Of a stretch of DNA of 64,000 nt, positions 9,769 through 17,574 are shown one piece after another. A program made the position numbers and the translations under genes. Position 1 is the first letter of the stretch. The number at the start of each line of letters is the position of its first letter. The DNA comes from Ruegeria atlantica. GTDB taxonomy: Bacteria > Pseudomonadota > Alphaproteobacteria > Rhodobacterales > Rhodobacteraceae. The stretch lies in contig NZ_WQCF01000001.1 of the NCBI RefSeq assembly GCF_013032455.1, positions 186,001 to 250,000 on the forward strand, in the 5' to 3' direction. Under the pieces are notes generated by a model that saw only the letters and a program-made list of their open reading frames with translations, did no database searches and was not told the DNA's origin.

Positions 9769-10496
9769 GCCAATACTGCCCCGAACCGGCGATCACGCGA
9801 CCCATAGCTGCGGCACAACCGCTCCAGCTCGGCCGCTGTGAAGTCAGGCCAAAGCGTGTCGATGAATTCGTATTCGGCATAGGCCGACTGCCAAAGAAGG
9901 AAGTTTGAAATGCGCGCCTCACCACTGGTACGGATGACCAGATCAGGATCGGGAAGAACGTGCGTATCCAGATACTTGGGCAGCGTCTCCTCATCCACGT
10001 CTTCGGCGCGCAACCGACCTTCGGCCACATCTCGTGCAAGACGTTTGGTAGCACGGGCAACCTCGTCCCGACCGCCATAGTTCAGAGCGACCGTAAGGTG
10101 AACCAGATCGTTGTCCTTGGTTTCCTCTTCCAGCGTATCCATAAGGGCCGTGAGCTTGGAATCCAGACGCACGCGGTCACCGATGAAGCGCACCCGTATC
10201 CCGTTTTCTTTCAGGGTTCGGGTTTCCTTGGTGATATACCGCCGAAACAGGCTCATCAGCCCTGCCACCTCAGCCTGCGTTCGTTTCCAATTCTCGGTAG
10301 AGAACGCAAAAACCGTAAGGTATTTGACCCCAAGCTTCGGGCAGGCCTCAACCACTTCGCGCACCCGCCGCGCACCGGCATGATGACCGAACAGCCTAGG
10401 CCGACCGCGCGCCTGCGCCCACCGACCGTTACCGTCCATGATAATTGCAACATGGCGCGGCCCTTGTTCGGGCGCAGTATTAGGGGAGTTTAGCAT
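9765..10496 (-). CDS. uppS: Undecaprenyl diphosphate synthase
   Basis: cis-Prenyltransferase making the C55 carrier for peptidoglycan and LPS. The 243 residues carry HVAIIMDGNGRWAQARG with the catalytic Asp, FSTENWKR, and the C-terminal IRTSGEARISNFLLWQSAY, all diagnostic for the family. The stop overlaps the cdsA start by four bases. Only 8 bases separate it from frr, the first gene of this minus-strand run. Confidence 0.97.
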   Translation of the reverse strand: MLNSPNTAPEQGPRHVAIIMDGNGRWAQARGRPRLFGHHAGARRVREVVEACPKLGVKYLTVFAFSTENWKRTQAEVAGLMSLFRRYITKETRTLKENGIRVRFIGDRVRLDSKLTALMDTLEEETKDNDLVHLTVALNYGGRDEVARATKRLARDVAEGRLRAEDVDEETLPKYLDTHVLPDPDLVIRTSGEARISNFLLWQSAYAEYEFIDTLWPDFTAAELERLCRSYGSRDRRFGAVLA

Positions 10497-10504
10497 AATC
10501 CGGG

Positions 10505-11068
10505 TCAGACCTGCATGATCTCAGCCTGCTTGGTTTCAAGCGCGGCATCCACGGATTTGATCATCTCATCCGTCAGGTCCTGAACCTCGGCTTCCCAGAA
10601 CTTCTGGTCATCCTCAGAGATACCGTCCGCCTTGGCCTTTTTGATCTGATCCATCCCGTCACGACGCACATTCCGGATCGAAACGCGGGCATGTTCGGCG
10701 TATTGCCCGGCGACCTTGCCCAATTCGCGGCGACGTTCTTCATTCAATTCCGGGATCGGCAGCATGATGATTGTGCCGTTCAGCTGCGGGTTGATGCCCA
10801 AACCGCTTTCGCGAATAGCTTTTTCAACCTTGCCTACCAGACCCTTGTCCCAGACATTGACTGTAACCATACGAGGTTCTGGCACGTTGACCGTTCCCAC
10901 CTGATTGATCGGGGTCATGGAACCATAAGCATCCACCATAATTGGTTCCAGCATCGAAGCCGAAGCCCGCCCGGTCCGAAGCGAGGCAAATTCGGTTCTG
11001 AGGTTAGCCATGGCGCCTTCCATGCGCCGTTTCAGATCGTCGGTATCCAGTTCGAAATCGTCAGACAT
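10505..11068 (-). CDS. frr: Ribosome recycling factor
   Basis: Splits post-termination ribosomes together with EF-G. The product is 187 residues from the ATG at 11068, which has GGGGAG 8 bases upstream; a GTG three codons earlier is in frame but lies too close to that ribosome site. Motifs include [17 protein letters not shown] and [15 protein letters not shown]. In many bacteria frr follows pyrH; here pyrH is not upstream, the next gene that way being acuI, which ends 187 bases away. Confidence 0.96.
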   Translation of the reverse strand: MSDDFELDTDDLKRRMEGAMANLRTEFASLRTGRASASMLEPIMVDAYGSMTPINQVGTVNVPEPRMVTVNVWDKGLVGKVEKAIRESGLGINPQLNGTIIMLPIPELNEERRRELGKVAGQYAEHARVSIRNVRRDGMDQIKKAKADGISEDDQKFWEAEVQDLTDEMIKSVDAALETKQAEIMQV

Positions 11069-11209
11069 GCTGCTCACTCCCCGTCTTCAGGTACTGTTTG
11101 CATGGCTATTAAGCCATCGCAATTGGGATGTATAGCAATGATGATGCGGAATTGCGCCAATGACTAGAGGTGTTTCCGGCATTTTCGGGATGTTTCCAAG
11201 GCAAATAGT

Positions 11210-11233
11210 TCGGTTGGCACGTATGCCAACCGA
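11210..11233 (-). terminator. Hairpin downstream of acuI
   Basis: A perfect 10-bp inverted repeat (TCGGTTGGCA, 4-base loop, TGCCAACCGA) starts about 20 bases after the acuI stop. No long T-run follows on the minus strand (ACTATTTGCC), so it may protect the 3' end or act as a weak terminator. Confidence 0.6.
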
Positions 11234-11254
11234 CCTCACAGCTACTTAAAAAGA

Positions 11255-12250
11255 TCAGGCGTTTACGTCGACGACAACGCGCCCTTTGACTTGCCCTTTC
11301 AGAATATCCGCCCCCAAATGTGGCAGGTCACTCAGGTTTGCCGGTTGCACCATCGCCTCAAGCTTGTCCATCGGCAAATCGGTGGCGATACGCTGCCAGG
11401 CCCTCACTCGGTTGTCATAGGGTTGCATCACACTGTCGATGCCCAACAAGTTGACCCCACGCAGCAGGAAAGGAATGACCGTAGCAGGCAACCCTGCACC
11501 ACCGGCAAGCCCAACCGCAGCTACCGAAGCACCGTATTTCATTTGCCCCAGCACGCGTGCCAGCATCTCTCCGCCAACAGCATCAACGCACCCGGCCCAT
11601 GTCTCGCTTTCTAACGGGCGCTTGGTGGTCTCGTTCAGTTCCTCCCGAGGAACGATTGTGCTGGCGCCCAGAGATTTCAGGTAATCACCAGCTTCTGGCC
11701 GCCCTGTCACGGCCGCGACTTCATATCCCAGATTGGCAAGAATAGCGGTGGCTACCGAACCTACACCACCCGCAGCTCCGGTCACCAAAACCGGGCCGTG
11801 ATCTGTTTTCATCCCATGGTCCTCAAGTGCCATGACCGCAAGCATGGCCGTAAACCCAGCTGTCCCAACCGCCATCGCCTGCCGCGCATCCAAACCATCG
11901 GGCAAAGGTACAAGCCAGTCCGCCAAAGCACTAGCTTTTTGCGAATATCCACCCCAGTGCGCTTCACCCACGCGCCAACCGGTCAGAACCACCTTATCCC
12001 CCGGTTTATATCGGTCATCCGACGACGTCTCGACCGTCCCAGCATAGTCAATACCCGGCACATGGGGGTAATTCCGCACCAGCCCGCCCCCTTTTGGGGA
12101 CAGACACAGACCATCTTTGTAGTTCACTGTTGAATATTCGACCGCCACGGTCACTTCGCCATTCGGCAGATCATCCACCGAAAGTTGCTTGAACGAGGGG
12201 GTCGCCAGCCCGCTCTCTTCATCCTTTTCCATGACCAAAACATTGAACAT
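11255..12250 (-). CDS. acuI: Acrylyl-CoA reductase (NADPH), YhdH/AcuI family
   Basis: 331-residue zinc-free medium-chain reductase. The N-terminus MFNVLVMEKDEESGLATPSF, the catalytic domain with STVNYKDGL and the NADPH loop TGAAGGVGSVATAIL (about 156-170) fit AcuI/YhdH, which reduces toxic acryloyl-CoA to propionyl-CoA. In roseobacters acuI directly follows dmdA and protects cells during DMSP breakdown; the same arrangement is present here. A ribosome site AAGGA precedes the ATG. The 101-base gap to dmdA contains a two-hairpin repeat, so acuI may be co-transcribed but separately tuned. Confidence 0.92.
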   Translation of the reverse strand: MFNVLVMEKDEESGLATPSFKQLSVDDLPNGEVTVAVEYSTVNYKDGLCLSPKGGGLVRNYPHVPGIDYAGTVETSSDDRYKPGDKVVLTGWRVGEAHWGGYSQKASALADWLVPLPDGLDARQAMAVGTAGFTAMLAVMALEDHGMKTDHGPVLVTGAAGGVGSVATAILANLGYEVAAVTGRPEAGDYLKSLGASTIVPREELNETTKRPLESETWAGCVDAVGGEMLARVLGQMKYGASVAAVGLAGGAGLPATVIPFLLRGVNLLGIDSVMQPYDNRVRAWQRIATDLPMDKLEAMVQPANLSDLPHLGADILKGQVKGRVVVDVNA

Positions 12251-12291
12251 CTGATTTCCTTTCGTTTCCTTTATCCCAGGCCCCGTTTTTC

Positions 12292-12344
12292 ACCTGGCTA
12301 AAAATATCTCGGGAGAGTCGCAAAGCGACGGGGGCAGAGCCCCT
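12292..12344 (+). repeat. Two-hairpin intergenic repeat, copy 1 (after dmdA)
   Basis: The box CTGGCTAAAAATATCTCGGG is followed by two tandem hairpins: GTCGC-aaa-GCGAC (12317-12329) and GGGGC-aga-GCCCC (12331-12343). A second copy with the same plan is at 31536-31603. Both lie immediately 3' of a minus-strand gene in the same relative orientation, suggesting a terminator or mRNA-stabilising element. Confidence 0.7.
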
Positions 12345-12351
12345 ACCGCGC

Positions 12352-13455
12352 TCAAATCCAAAACCGTTCCTGCACAGTTGCGCGGCGCATACCGTCTGGC
12401 GTTTCGACCTCCACGGCAGTACCGGCGTCCCAATGGCTCAGCCGTATCATGCCTATGGACACATTCGATTGAAAATCCGGAGACCAAGCAGCCGACGTCA
12501 CCTGTCCCACCCTTTTTCCGTCGGCAAACACTGGCCACGGACGGTCGCAAGGCAGCACGGCTTCACCATCAATCGCAATCGGTCGGATTTGTTGGACTGG
12601 CCCTTCCTTGGCCACCCGCAACAACGCGTCCCTACCTATACAGCCGATGGCAGTATGCGTGTTGCAGAACTTGCCCAGGCCACATTCATGCGGCGTGTTG
12701 TCGTCGGTCATGTCATTGCCATACGACAGCAGTCCGCCTTCAATGCGTTCGATTAGATTTGGACACCCTGCACGCACTTGCTGGTCCTCACCCGCGGTAA
12801 ACAAAGCATTCCACAGCGGCATTCCGATCTCGGAACCTTCAACATAAATCTCGAAACCTCCCTGCTTGGAATAACCGGATCGCGCCACCGCCAAATCGCG
12901 ACCTTCGAATTCGAACATATCGAACTTGAAGAACCGAATGTCGCGAACTCGATCACCAAAAACACGCGCCATCAGATCATCAGCCTTTGGTCCCTGAACG
13001 GCCAATGGTGACACGTCTGGTTCGTCCACCAGCACATCCAGTCGGTATCCGTTCGCGATACCCTTCACCCATAGCAACAAGTCGCTGTCGGCGATCGATA
13101 TCCACCAACGATCATCCGAGAGCTTTACCGCCACCGGGTCATTCAACATTCCTCCGGTTTCATCTACGATAGGCACATAGAAGCATTGCCCGGGCAGCAT
13201 CCCGCGCAGATCGCGCGGTGTCAGCATCTGCATTAACTTGGCCGCATCAGGCCCTCGCAGTTCGACCTGACGCTCGCATGATACATCCCAAACCTGAACA
13301 TGGTTTTTCAGATGTCGATAGTCGGCCTCAACACTTTCGAAGACCGTAGGCAATAACATACGGTTATACACCGTATATCCTTTGACGCCTGCAGCTTCGA
13401 CCCCCTCCGAGAACGGAGTGCGGCGAAGACGGCGAGAAAACGAAATTTGCGGCAT
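12352..13455 (-). CDS. dmdA: Dimethylsulfoniopropionate demethylase DmdA
   Basis: Tetrahydrofolate-dependent enzyme that moves a methyl group from DMSP to THF, leaving methylmercaptopropionate: the entry step of the demethylation pathway in marine bacteria. The 367 residues are of GcvT (aminomethyltransferase) type and very close to the Ruegeria protein as I recall it: RRTPFSEGVEAAGVKGYTVYN near the N-terminus, HVQVWDVSCERQV, DPVAVKLSDDRWWISIAD, SPLAVQGPKADDLMARVFGD and GGLLSYGNDMT. An ideal AGGAGG lies 5 bases before the ATG, inside the end of the DinB gene, which stops right next to the start. So dmdA sits fourth in an operon with DUF2182, DUF1326 and DinB genes. Confidence 0.95.
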   Translation of the reverse strand: MPQISFSRRLRRTPFSEGVEAAGVKGYTVYNRMLLPTVFESVEADYRHLKNHVQVWDVSCERQVELRGPDAAKLMQMLTPRDLRGMLPGQCFYVPIVDETGGMLNDPVAVKLSDDRWWISIADSDLLLWVKGIANGYRLDVLVDEPDVSPLAVQGPKADDLMARVFGDRVRDIRFFKFDMFEFEGRDLAVARSGYSKQGGFEIYVEGSEIGMPLWNALFTAGEDQQVRAGCPNLIERIEGGLLSYGNDMTDDNTPHECGLGKFCNTHTAIGCIGRDALLRVAKEGPVQQIRPIAIDGEAVLPCDRPWPVFADGKRVGQVTSAAWSPDFQSNVSIGMIRLSHWDAGTAVEVETPDGMRRATVQERFWI

Positions 13456-13962
13456 TCAAACCTCCTGAGGCATAAACACCAGATCACTGACCGGAGCGGC
13501 TGAGCCTGTTTCCGTCAGCATTTGGTGCAACTGCCCACGATGATGGGTTTGGTGGTTAAACATGTGGATCAGGCACCGTGCGTAAGGCAATGTAACATCA
13601 ACTTCTTTCGCGGCTGAGAACCAAGTAAATTCGCCGGTCAGCGGTGCGTCACTCAGTGATCCGGCCCACTTTAATATCCGGTTGTCGATCTGTTCACACA
13701 GAGGCCCCCATTCGGCCAGATCAGCACACAGAGAGACACTCTCGGGAATTCCACCGCCCGGACCTTCACCTTTGTCAAAGCGCGAGATCCAAATCCAGCT
13801 TCCCCACAGCAAATGATTTGCCGTGCCCATGATCGAACCGAAGAACGCGCCGCGTTCCTTGGTCAGATCCTCCAAGGAAAGCTCTTGCAGAAAGCCAGAT
13901 AACTGCTCGTTTTGCCACCGGTTATACCGCGCCATCTCTTGCGCATAGGCACCTGTGATCAT
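13456..13962 (-). CDS. DinB-family protein in the dmdA operon
   Basis: 168 residues from the ATG at 13962, which overlaps the DUF1326 stop (TGATG); a longer reading frame upstream runs into that gene. The four-helix DinB-like pattern includes MGTANHLLWGSWIW (first metal His, about residue 50) and HMFNHQTHHRGQLHQML (two further His near 135-145), the classic His triad for a divalent metal. The DinB/YfiT superfamily includes metal-dependent thiol transferases, but the substrate here is unknown. It sits directly before dmdA with no gap, suggesting a role linked to DMSP or thiol chemistry (inference). Confidence 0.85.
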   Translation of the reverse strand: MITGAYAQEMARYNRWQNEQLSGFLQELSLEDLTKERGAFFGSIMGTANHLLWGSWIWISRFDKGEGPGGGIPESVSLCADLAEWGPLCEQIDNRILKWAGSLSDAPLTGEFTWFSAAKEVDVTLPYARCLIHMFNHQTHHRGQLHQMLTETGSAAPVSDLVFMPQEV

Positions 13963-14666
13963 CACTTGGGTCCATGCCAATCGATTGGGCATATCTCGGC
14001 CGACTTGCCGCCGAAATCCCAAACCCGACCATAATCACGCACTTTGGATTTAGTCCCCCGCGCCACAATGATATCCGGCCCCATCCAGTACTTTGAGTTC
14101 GACACCATAACCGGATGCTCGGGATCTTTGCCCGCCAACATCTCAATCTCACCCTGAATCTTGCGACCAATAACGATACGGCGCTTATTACCGTCCCGCT
14201 CAATCTGAACCGGAGCCCGTTCGGCCCCAATGATCTCACTGACCAACATTGTAAACAGGCCGGTTGTGCCACCTGCCTGCCCGCTGAATATCTGCAGCAC
14301 TCCGTTGTAGGCCTTACCGCTGGCGCGTTCGTCTACATAGGCGGCGACTTTCCATTGCCCCTCACCCATGCGACCGGGAATATCGACCAACAGACCAACA
14401 TTCAGGCCCGATAAGTCCTCGCCCTCATAATGGCCTTCGTCGATGATGACACCCATCCACGCGTGACAATGCCCTTCGGTCGGAGGATGCGCACCTAATG
14501 ACACAACACAGGGGCAGAACACATCGCAAGAGCAGTTGAGGATTAACTCTCCCTTGATGGCCCAATCTGTCGGGCTCATCTCACGGCGCTTGGGGTTGGG
14601 CATACGGCTGTCGATGCGCTGGCTGATCGGTAGCCTATCTGCCTCAGGTTTTCTATTTTTTGCCAT
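13962..14666 (-). CDS. DUF1326 family protein
   Basis: 234 residues from the ATG at 14666, chosen because GGAGG lies 8 bases upstream; an in-frame TTG five codons earlier would place the ribosome site inside the gene. A basic N-terminal tail (about 30 residues) precedes the DUF1326 domain, which opens WAIKGELILNCSCDVFCPC and has a following HCHAW. This CxC-x3-CPC plus HCH cluster looks like a metal site (inference). DUF1326 genes very often accompany DUF2182 membrane-protein genes, as here. The biochemical role of the pair is unknown. Confidence 0.85.
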   Translation of the reverse strand: MAKNRKPEADRLPISQRIDSRMPNPKRREMSPTDWAIKGELILNCSCDVFCPCVVSLGAHPPTEGHCHAWMGVIIDEGHYEGEDLSGLNVGLLVDIPGRMGEGQWKVAAYVDERASGKAYNGVLQIFSGQAGGTTGLFTMLVSEIIGAERAPVQIERDGNKRRIVIGRKIQGEIEMLAGKDPEHPVMVSNSKYWMGPDIIVARGTKSKVRDYGRVWDFGGKSAEICPIDWHGPK

Positions 14667-14670
14667 ATAC

Positions 14671-15462
14671 TTATCCTCCAAACGTAAAGGGGTAGATCAG
14701 GAGGACCAGACCCCCTGCAATAAGAGCAAACCCCATTGGTCGCGTCACTGTGTGACCAATCTGAGGCAGCTTTTCGAGAACCATAAACAGCGTGGCGAGG
14801 CCCATCCAAAGAAGGCTCATAACTCCGCCGACAAAACCAAGTGCCATGAAGCCCCAGCAGCAGCCAACGCAAAACGCCCCGAGCCCTAAGCCCATACGCA
14901 AACCGCCAATGAAGCCAGTCTTCCAATGGCCCAGAAAGTAGGTCATCGGGGCGTGACAAACCCCGTGGCAGACTTCCTTAGCGCGGGTGAACTGGAATGC
15001 ACCGACGGCGATCATCAGGCCACCGGCGAACCACGCGGATTTGGCGATGCCAAGCATGTCAACGACGCCACCGAACAGCAGACCCAATTGAACCCAGGTG
15101 ATCAACGCGGCAAACCCGACCCAGACAAGGAAATACCCGGCCAAAACACCGATCCACCCTACCCGAGTACCGTTTGCACTGCGGATCAGGTCGTCATAGC
15201 TGCGCAGGGTCGGCACCAACGTCGGCAGCATCATGGCAGCCATCATGATTGCCCACATCCCGAACAGCGGACTGAACTCGGCCATTGGCATATACATGTC
15301 CATGCGGGGGTCCATGGCAGCCATGGCCTGCCCCATTGGACCTGGGCGGCCGATCCAGTCCAGATCCATACTGCGGCTCATGGAGAACATCATCCACCAC
15401 GCCCACAGGATCAGGATATAAAACCCCAGCCACATTCCGCTGCGTAAAACTGCGCGACTCAC
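14671..15462 (-). CDS. DUF2182 family membrane protein
   Basis: 263 residues from a GTG at 15462 with GGGAGG about 6 bases upstream. There are about seven hydrophobic helices. A Met-rich loop (MGQAMAAMDPRMDMYMPMAE, about 42-62) comes before the family signature MWAIMMAAMMLPT, and CHGVCHAPMTYFLGHW near 165-180 adds Cys and His. The family is annotated as predicted metal-binding membrane proteins of unknown function. First gene of the minus-strand DUF2182-DUF1326-DinB-dmdA run, reading from a promoter region shared with the divergent GntR gene. Confidence 0.85.
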   Translation of the reverse strand: MSRAVLRSGMWLGFYILILWAWWMMFSMSRSMDLDWIGRPGPMGQAMAAMDPRMDMYMPMAEFSPLFGMWAIMMAAMMLPTLVPTLRSYDDLIRSANGTRVGWIGVLAGYFLVWVGFAALITWVQLGLLFGGVVDMLGIAKSAWFAGGLMIAVGAFQFTRAKEVCHGVCHAPMTYFLGHWKTGFIGGLRMGLGLGAFCVGCCWGFMALGFVGGVMSLLWMGLATLFMVLEKLPQIGHTVTRPMGFALIAGGLVLLIYPFTFGG

Positions 15463-15492
15463 GTGTCCCTCCCGACTCAGTCCTTGCTTTTC

Positions 15493-15519
15493 AAATGTCA
15501 GACTTTTAAATGTCAGACA
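15493..15519. promoter_or_regulatory. Probable GntR operator: two direct repeats AAATGTCAGAC
   Basis: Two identical 11-mers start at 15493 and 15508, 15 bp apart, in the 85-bp gap between the divergent DUF2182 and GntR starts. The second forms a perfect TGTC-A-GACA palindrome and the first is one base short of it. The spacing, close to one and a half helical turns, and location suit a dimeric GntR/FCD regulator controlling both directions. Confidence 0.55.
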
Positions 15520-15547
15520 AATAATTTTTCTCAGGCGACCCCGAAAT

Positions 15548-16279
15548 ATGAAAATCGATCCTCAAAAACCTGCCGATTTGTCTGCGCAGATCGCGCAGGC
15601 CATTCGAAGCGCCATCATCTCCGGCGAATTGATCGTCGACGAACGTTTACCGTCCGAAGCGGAGTTGTCTGACCAGTTCCAGGTTTCCAGGCCAACAGTA
15701 CGCGAAGCCCTGAAGCGCCTTGCTGCACAGTCATTGATCCGCACCCAGCGCGGCGCAAGCGGTGGTGCATTCGTCAACCGCATCAGTTTTGAGGACGCCT
15801 ATGCGCAGCAGGTCACCACGTCGACACTGCTGCTGTCGATGAATGCCGTCAGTTTCGACACAGCCTGCGAGGCTCGCTTTGCACTGGAGCGCGCTTGTGC
15901 ACCGCTATCTGCGCAGCGCCGAACCGCTGATCAGCTCGCCACCATGCGGGCCGAAATCTTTCGTCAGGCGCAGCCCGGTCTAACAGATGAGGCGTTTTGC
16001 GCCTCTGATGTGGCCTTTCACCGAGCTCTGGTCGATGGCGCAGGCAACCCGGTTCTGTCCTATCAACTGGCCGGAGCAGTTGAAGCCATGCAGCCTCTTA
16101 TGAACATGATCACTTTTACCGCGCGATCCCGCGAAGAGATCATCACCCTGCACAACCAGATCGCCGACGCGCTAGAAGCCCAAGACGCCGACAAAGTAGA
16201 TACGACACTGGTAGAACTTGAAAATTACACACGGAAACTGGCCTGTGACGTGGCACAACAGCGCCGCAAACCCGCGTAA
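15548..16279 (+). CDS. GntR-family regulator, FCD subfamily
   Basis: 243 residues: an N-terminal winged helix-turn-helix (about 5-75; LPSEAELSDQFQVSRPTVRE is the recognition region) and a C-terminal all-helical FCD effector domain (about 95-235) with the usual His/Asp metal ligands around DVAFHRALVDGAGN. It is divergent from the DUF2182-DUF1326-DinB-dmdA operon with paired operator-like repeats between them, so it probably controls dmdA and itself. The likely effector is a DMSP catabolite or acyl-CoA, which the sequence cannot show. Confidence 0.9.
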   Translation: MKIDPQKPADLSAQIAQAIRSAIISGELIVDERLPSEAELSDQFQVSRPTVREALKRLAAQSLIRTQRGASGGAFVNRISFEDAYAQQVTTSTLLLSMNAVSFDTACEARFALERACAPLSAQRRTADQLATMRAEIFRQAQPGLTDEAFCASDVAFHRALVDGAGNPVLSYQLAGAVEAMQPLMNMITFTARSREEIITLHNQIADALEAQDADKVDTTLVELENYTRKLACDVAQQRRKPA

Positions 16280-16289
16280 CGAGGGAAGC

Positions 16290-16652
16290 ATGACAACAGC
16301 GCTAAACGTTATCTCGGCAATTCTTACCATTGGCTTCGGCCTGTTTGGGTTTCTGGCCCCGGCATTTACCGCCGCCTCGCTGGACCTTGCCCCAACTGAC
16401 AGCAATATGGGCCTTAGCGAAATGCGCGCCTCGGTTGGTGGTCTGTTCGTTGTAACCGGCGCTGTTGTGTTGTGGCTGAATAACCCAACGGCCTATGTCA
16501 TGCTGGGCGTTGTGTACGCCGGTGCTGCCCTTGGCCGCTTTGTCTCGGTTTTTCTAGACAACCCGCCGCTAGTAAAAGCGGTAACGTTCGGAGGAATCGA
16601 GTTGGCTCTGGCGCTTTGGTTGATATTGGCAAACTTAAACAGAGCCGCATAA
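16290..16652 (+). CDS. DUF4345-type four-helix membrane protein
   Basis: 120 residues from the ATG at 16290, with GAGGGA just upstream and 10 bases after the GntR stop. An in-frame codon further upstream lies inside the GntR gene. Four hydrophobic segments span almost the whole protein (MTTALNVISAILTIGFGLFG at the start, LALWLILANLNRAA at the end), which fits DUF4345. Function unknown. Co-transcription with the GntR gene is likely. Confidence 0.8.
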   Translation: MTTALNVISAILTIGFGLFGFLAPAFTAASLDLAPTDSNMGLSEMRASVGGLFVVTGAVVLWLNNPTAYVMLGVVYAGAALGRFVSVFLDNPPLVKAVTFGGIELALALWLILANLNRAA

Positions 16653-16692
16653 GTCTTTGTTTTCCTGTATAACGCTTCACAAAAATCCCGGT

Positions 16693-16721
16693 TTGCATCC
16701 ACGCGTCCCCTCACCTATATA
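16693..16721 (+). promoter_or_regulatory. Promoter of ssrA
   Basis: TTGCAT at 16693-16698 and TATATA at 16716-16721 are separated by exactly 17 bases, a near-consensus housekeeping promoter placing the start near 16728, just before the tmRNA acceptor piece. Confidence 0.7.
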
Positions 16722-16727
16722 GGGTAT

Positions 16728-17036
16728 GTCCTTCGGGACTATGGACATAAACGCGCTCGTAATAAGCGGATCGGACCCGGGGGCGGTACCCGGCGGCTCC
16801 ACCAACCATCCTTCGTTTGAGGATTCTGGGGCCGAAATAGGATCGACGAACGTCTAAAGGGGTTAGCTTTGTCTCGGCTGTCTGCCACCGTTACCGGCGA
16901 AACTAGTACAATTGCAAACGACAATCGTGCTCCGGTTGCAGTTGCTGCGTAAGCAGTAACAAGACCGAAACTTAAGCCCTTGCGCCTAGCCGCGTAAGGC
17001 GGGGTTCGCAGGTACCTGGCAACAGAAACCTGCACT
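16728..17036 (+). ncRNA. ssrA: Two-piece (permuted) tmRNA
   Basis: Rescues stalled ribosomes and tags their products for proteolysis. Alphaproteobacterial permuted order: the acceptor piece comes first and ends CGGCTCC-ACCA (16794-16804); a 23-base intervening segment follows; then the coding piece begins GGGGCCG (16828-16834), which pairs with CGGCTCC to form the acceptor stem. The tag frame at 16914-16952 reads ANDNRAPVAVAA then stop, of the type known in Rhodobacterales. The 3' end is placed after a hairpin with arms GCAGGT/ACCTGC near 17007-17033; both outer ends are approximate. sspB lies 2.8 kb downstream. Confidence 0.95.
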
Positions 17037-17133
17037 TCTACACATTTCCGCTGTTTTCCCTAAACTTGTACACTTTCAGGTTTTTTTCACCCTTTCGTCT
17101 CATGCTGACTGCAACAGTAAAAGGAGAGCCGGG

Positions 17134-17565
17134 ATGTCACATGCAGATCTGGTGAGAGGATGGTATTCCGAGGTTTGGGAAAACGGGAACCTGGACGCAA
17201 TAGACCAATATTTTGCCTCCGACACGATGGCAGAGGGTCTGATCCCCGAAATGCAGGTCGGTGCAGATGATTTCCGTGATCTGGTTATGGCCTTTCGGCA
17301 TGTTCTGGGGGACATCAAGGTCGAAATACCGAAAATCATCGAAAATGGTGACTGGGTGTCTGCAATCCTGCATGTCAGTACAACGCGGGCAGATAACGGT
17401 GCGCCCTTGCAGGCCACTGGCAGTGTTTTCGCCCGGATCAAGGATGGCCGCATGGTCGAGGCCTATAACCAGTTCGATTTTATTTCGCTTTTCGAACAGC
17501 TTGGGCAGTTTCCGCAAGACACTTTGCCCGTCTGCATGACTGGTCAGAGGCTGGATTGGTCGTAA
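17134..17565 (+). CDS. SnoaL-like (NTF2-fold) protein
   Basis: 143 residues with the layout of SnoaL/ester-cyclase proteins: an N-terminal helix with LVRGWYSEVWENGNLDAIDQYFA, a central GADDFRDLVMAFRHVLGDI and a C-terminal VEAYNQFDFISLFEQLGQ. These small cone-shaped proteins bind hydrophobic ligands or catalyse isomerisations; the substrate cannot be read from sequence. AAGGAG precedes the ATG. It stands alone between ssrA and the chromate genes, with a long hairpin downstream. Confidence 0.8.
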   Translation: MSHADLVRGWYSEVWENGNLDAIDQYFASDTMAEGLIPEMQVGADDFRDLVMAFRHVLGDIKVEIPKIIENGDWVSAILHVSTTRADNGAPLQATGSVFARIKDGRMVEAYNQFDFISLFEQLGQFPQDTLPVCMTGQRLDWS

Positions 17566-17574
17566 TCCCAATAA

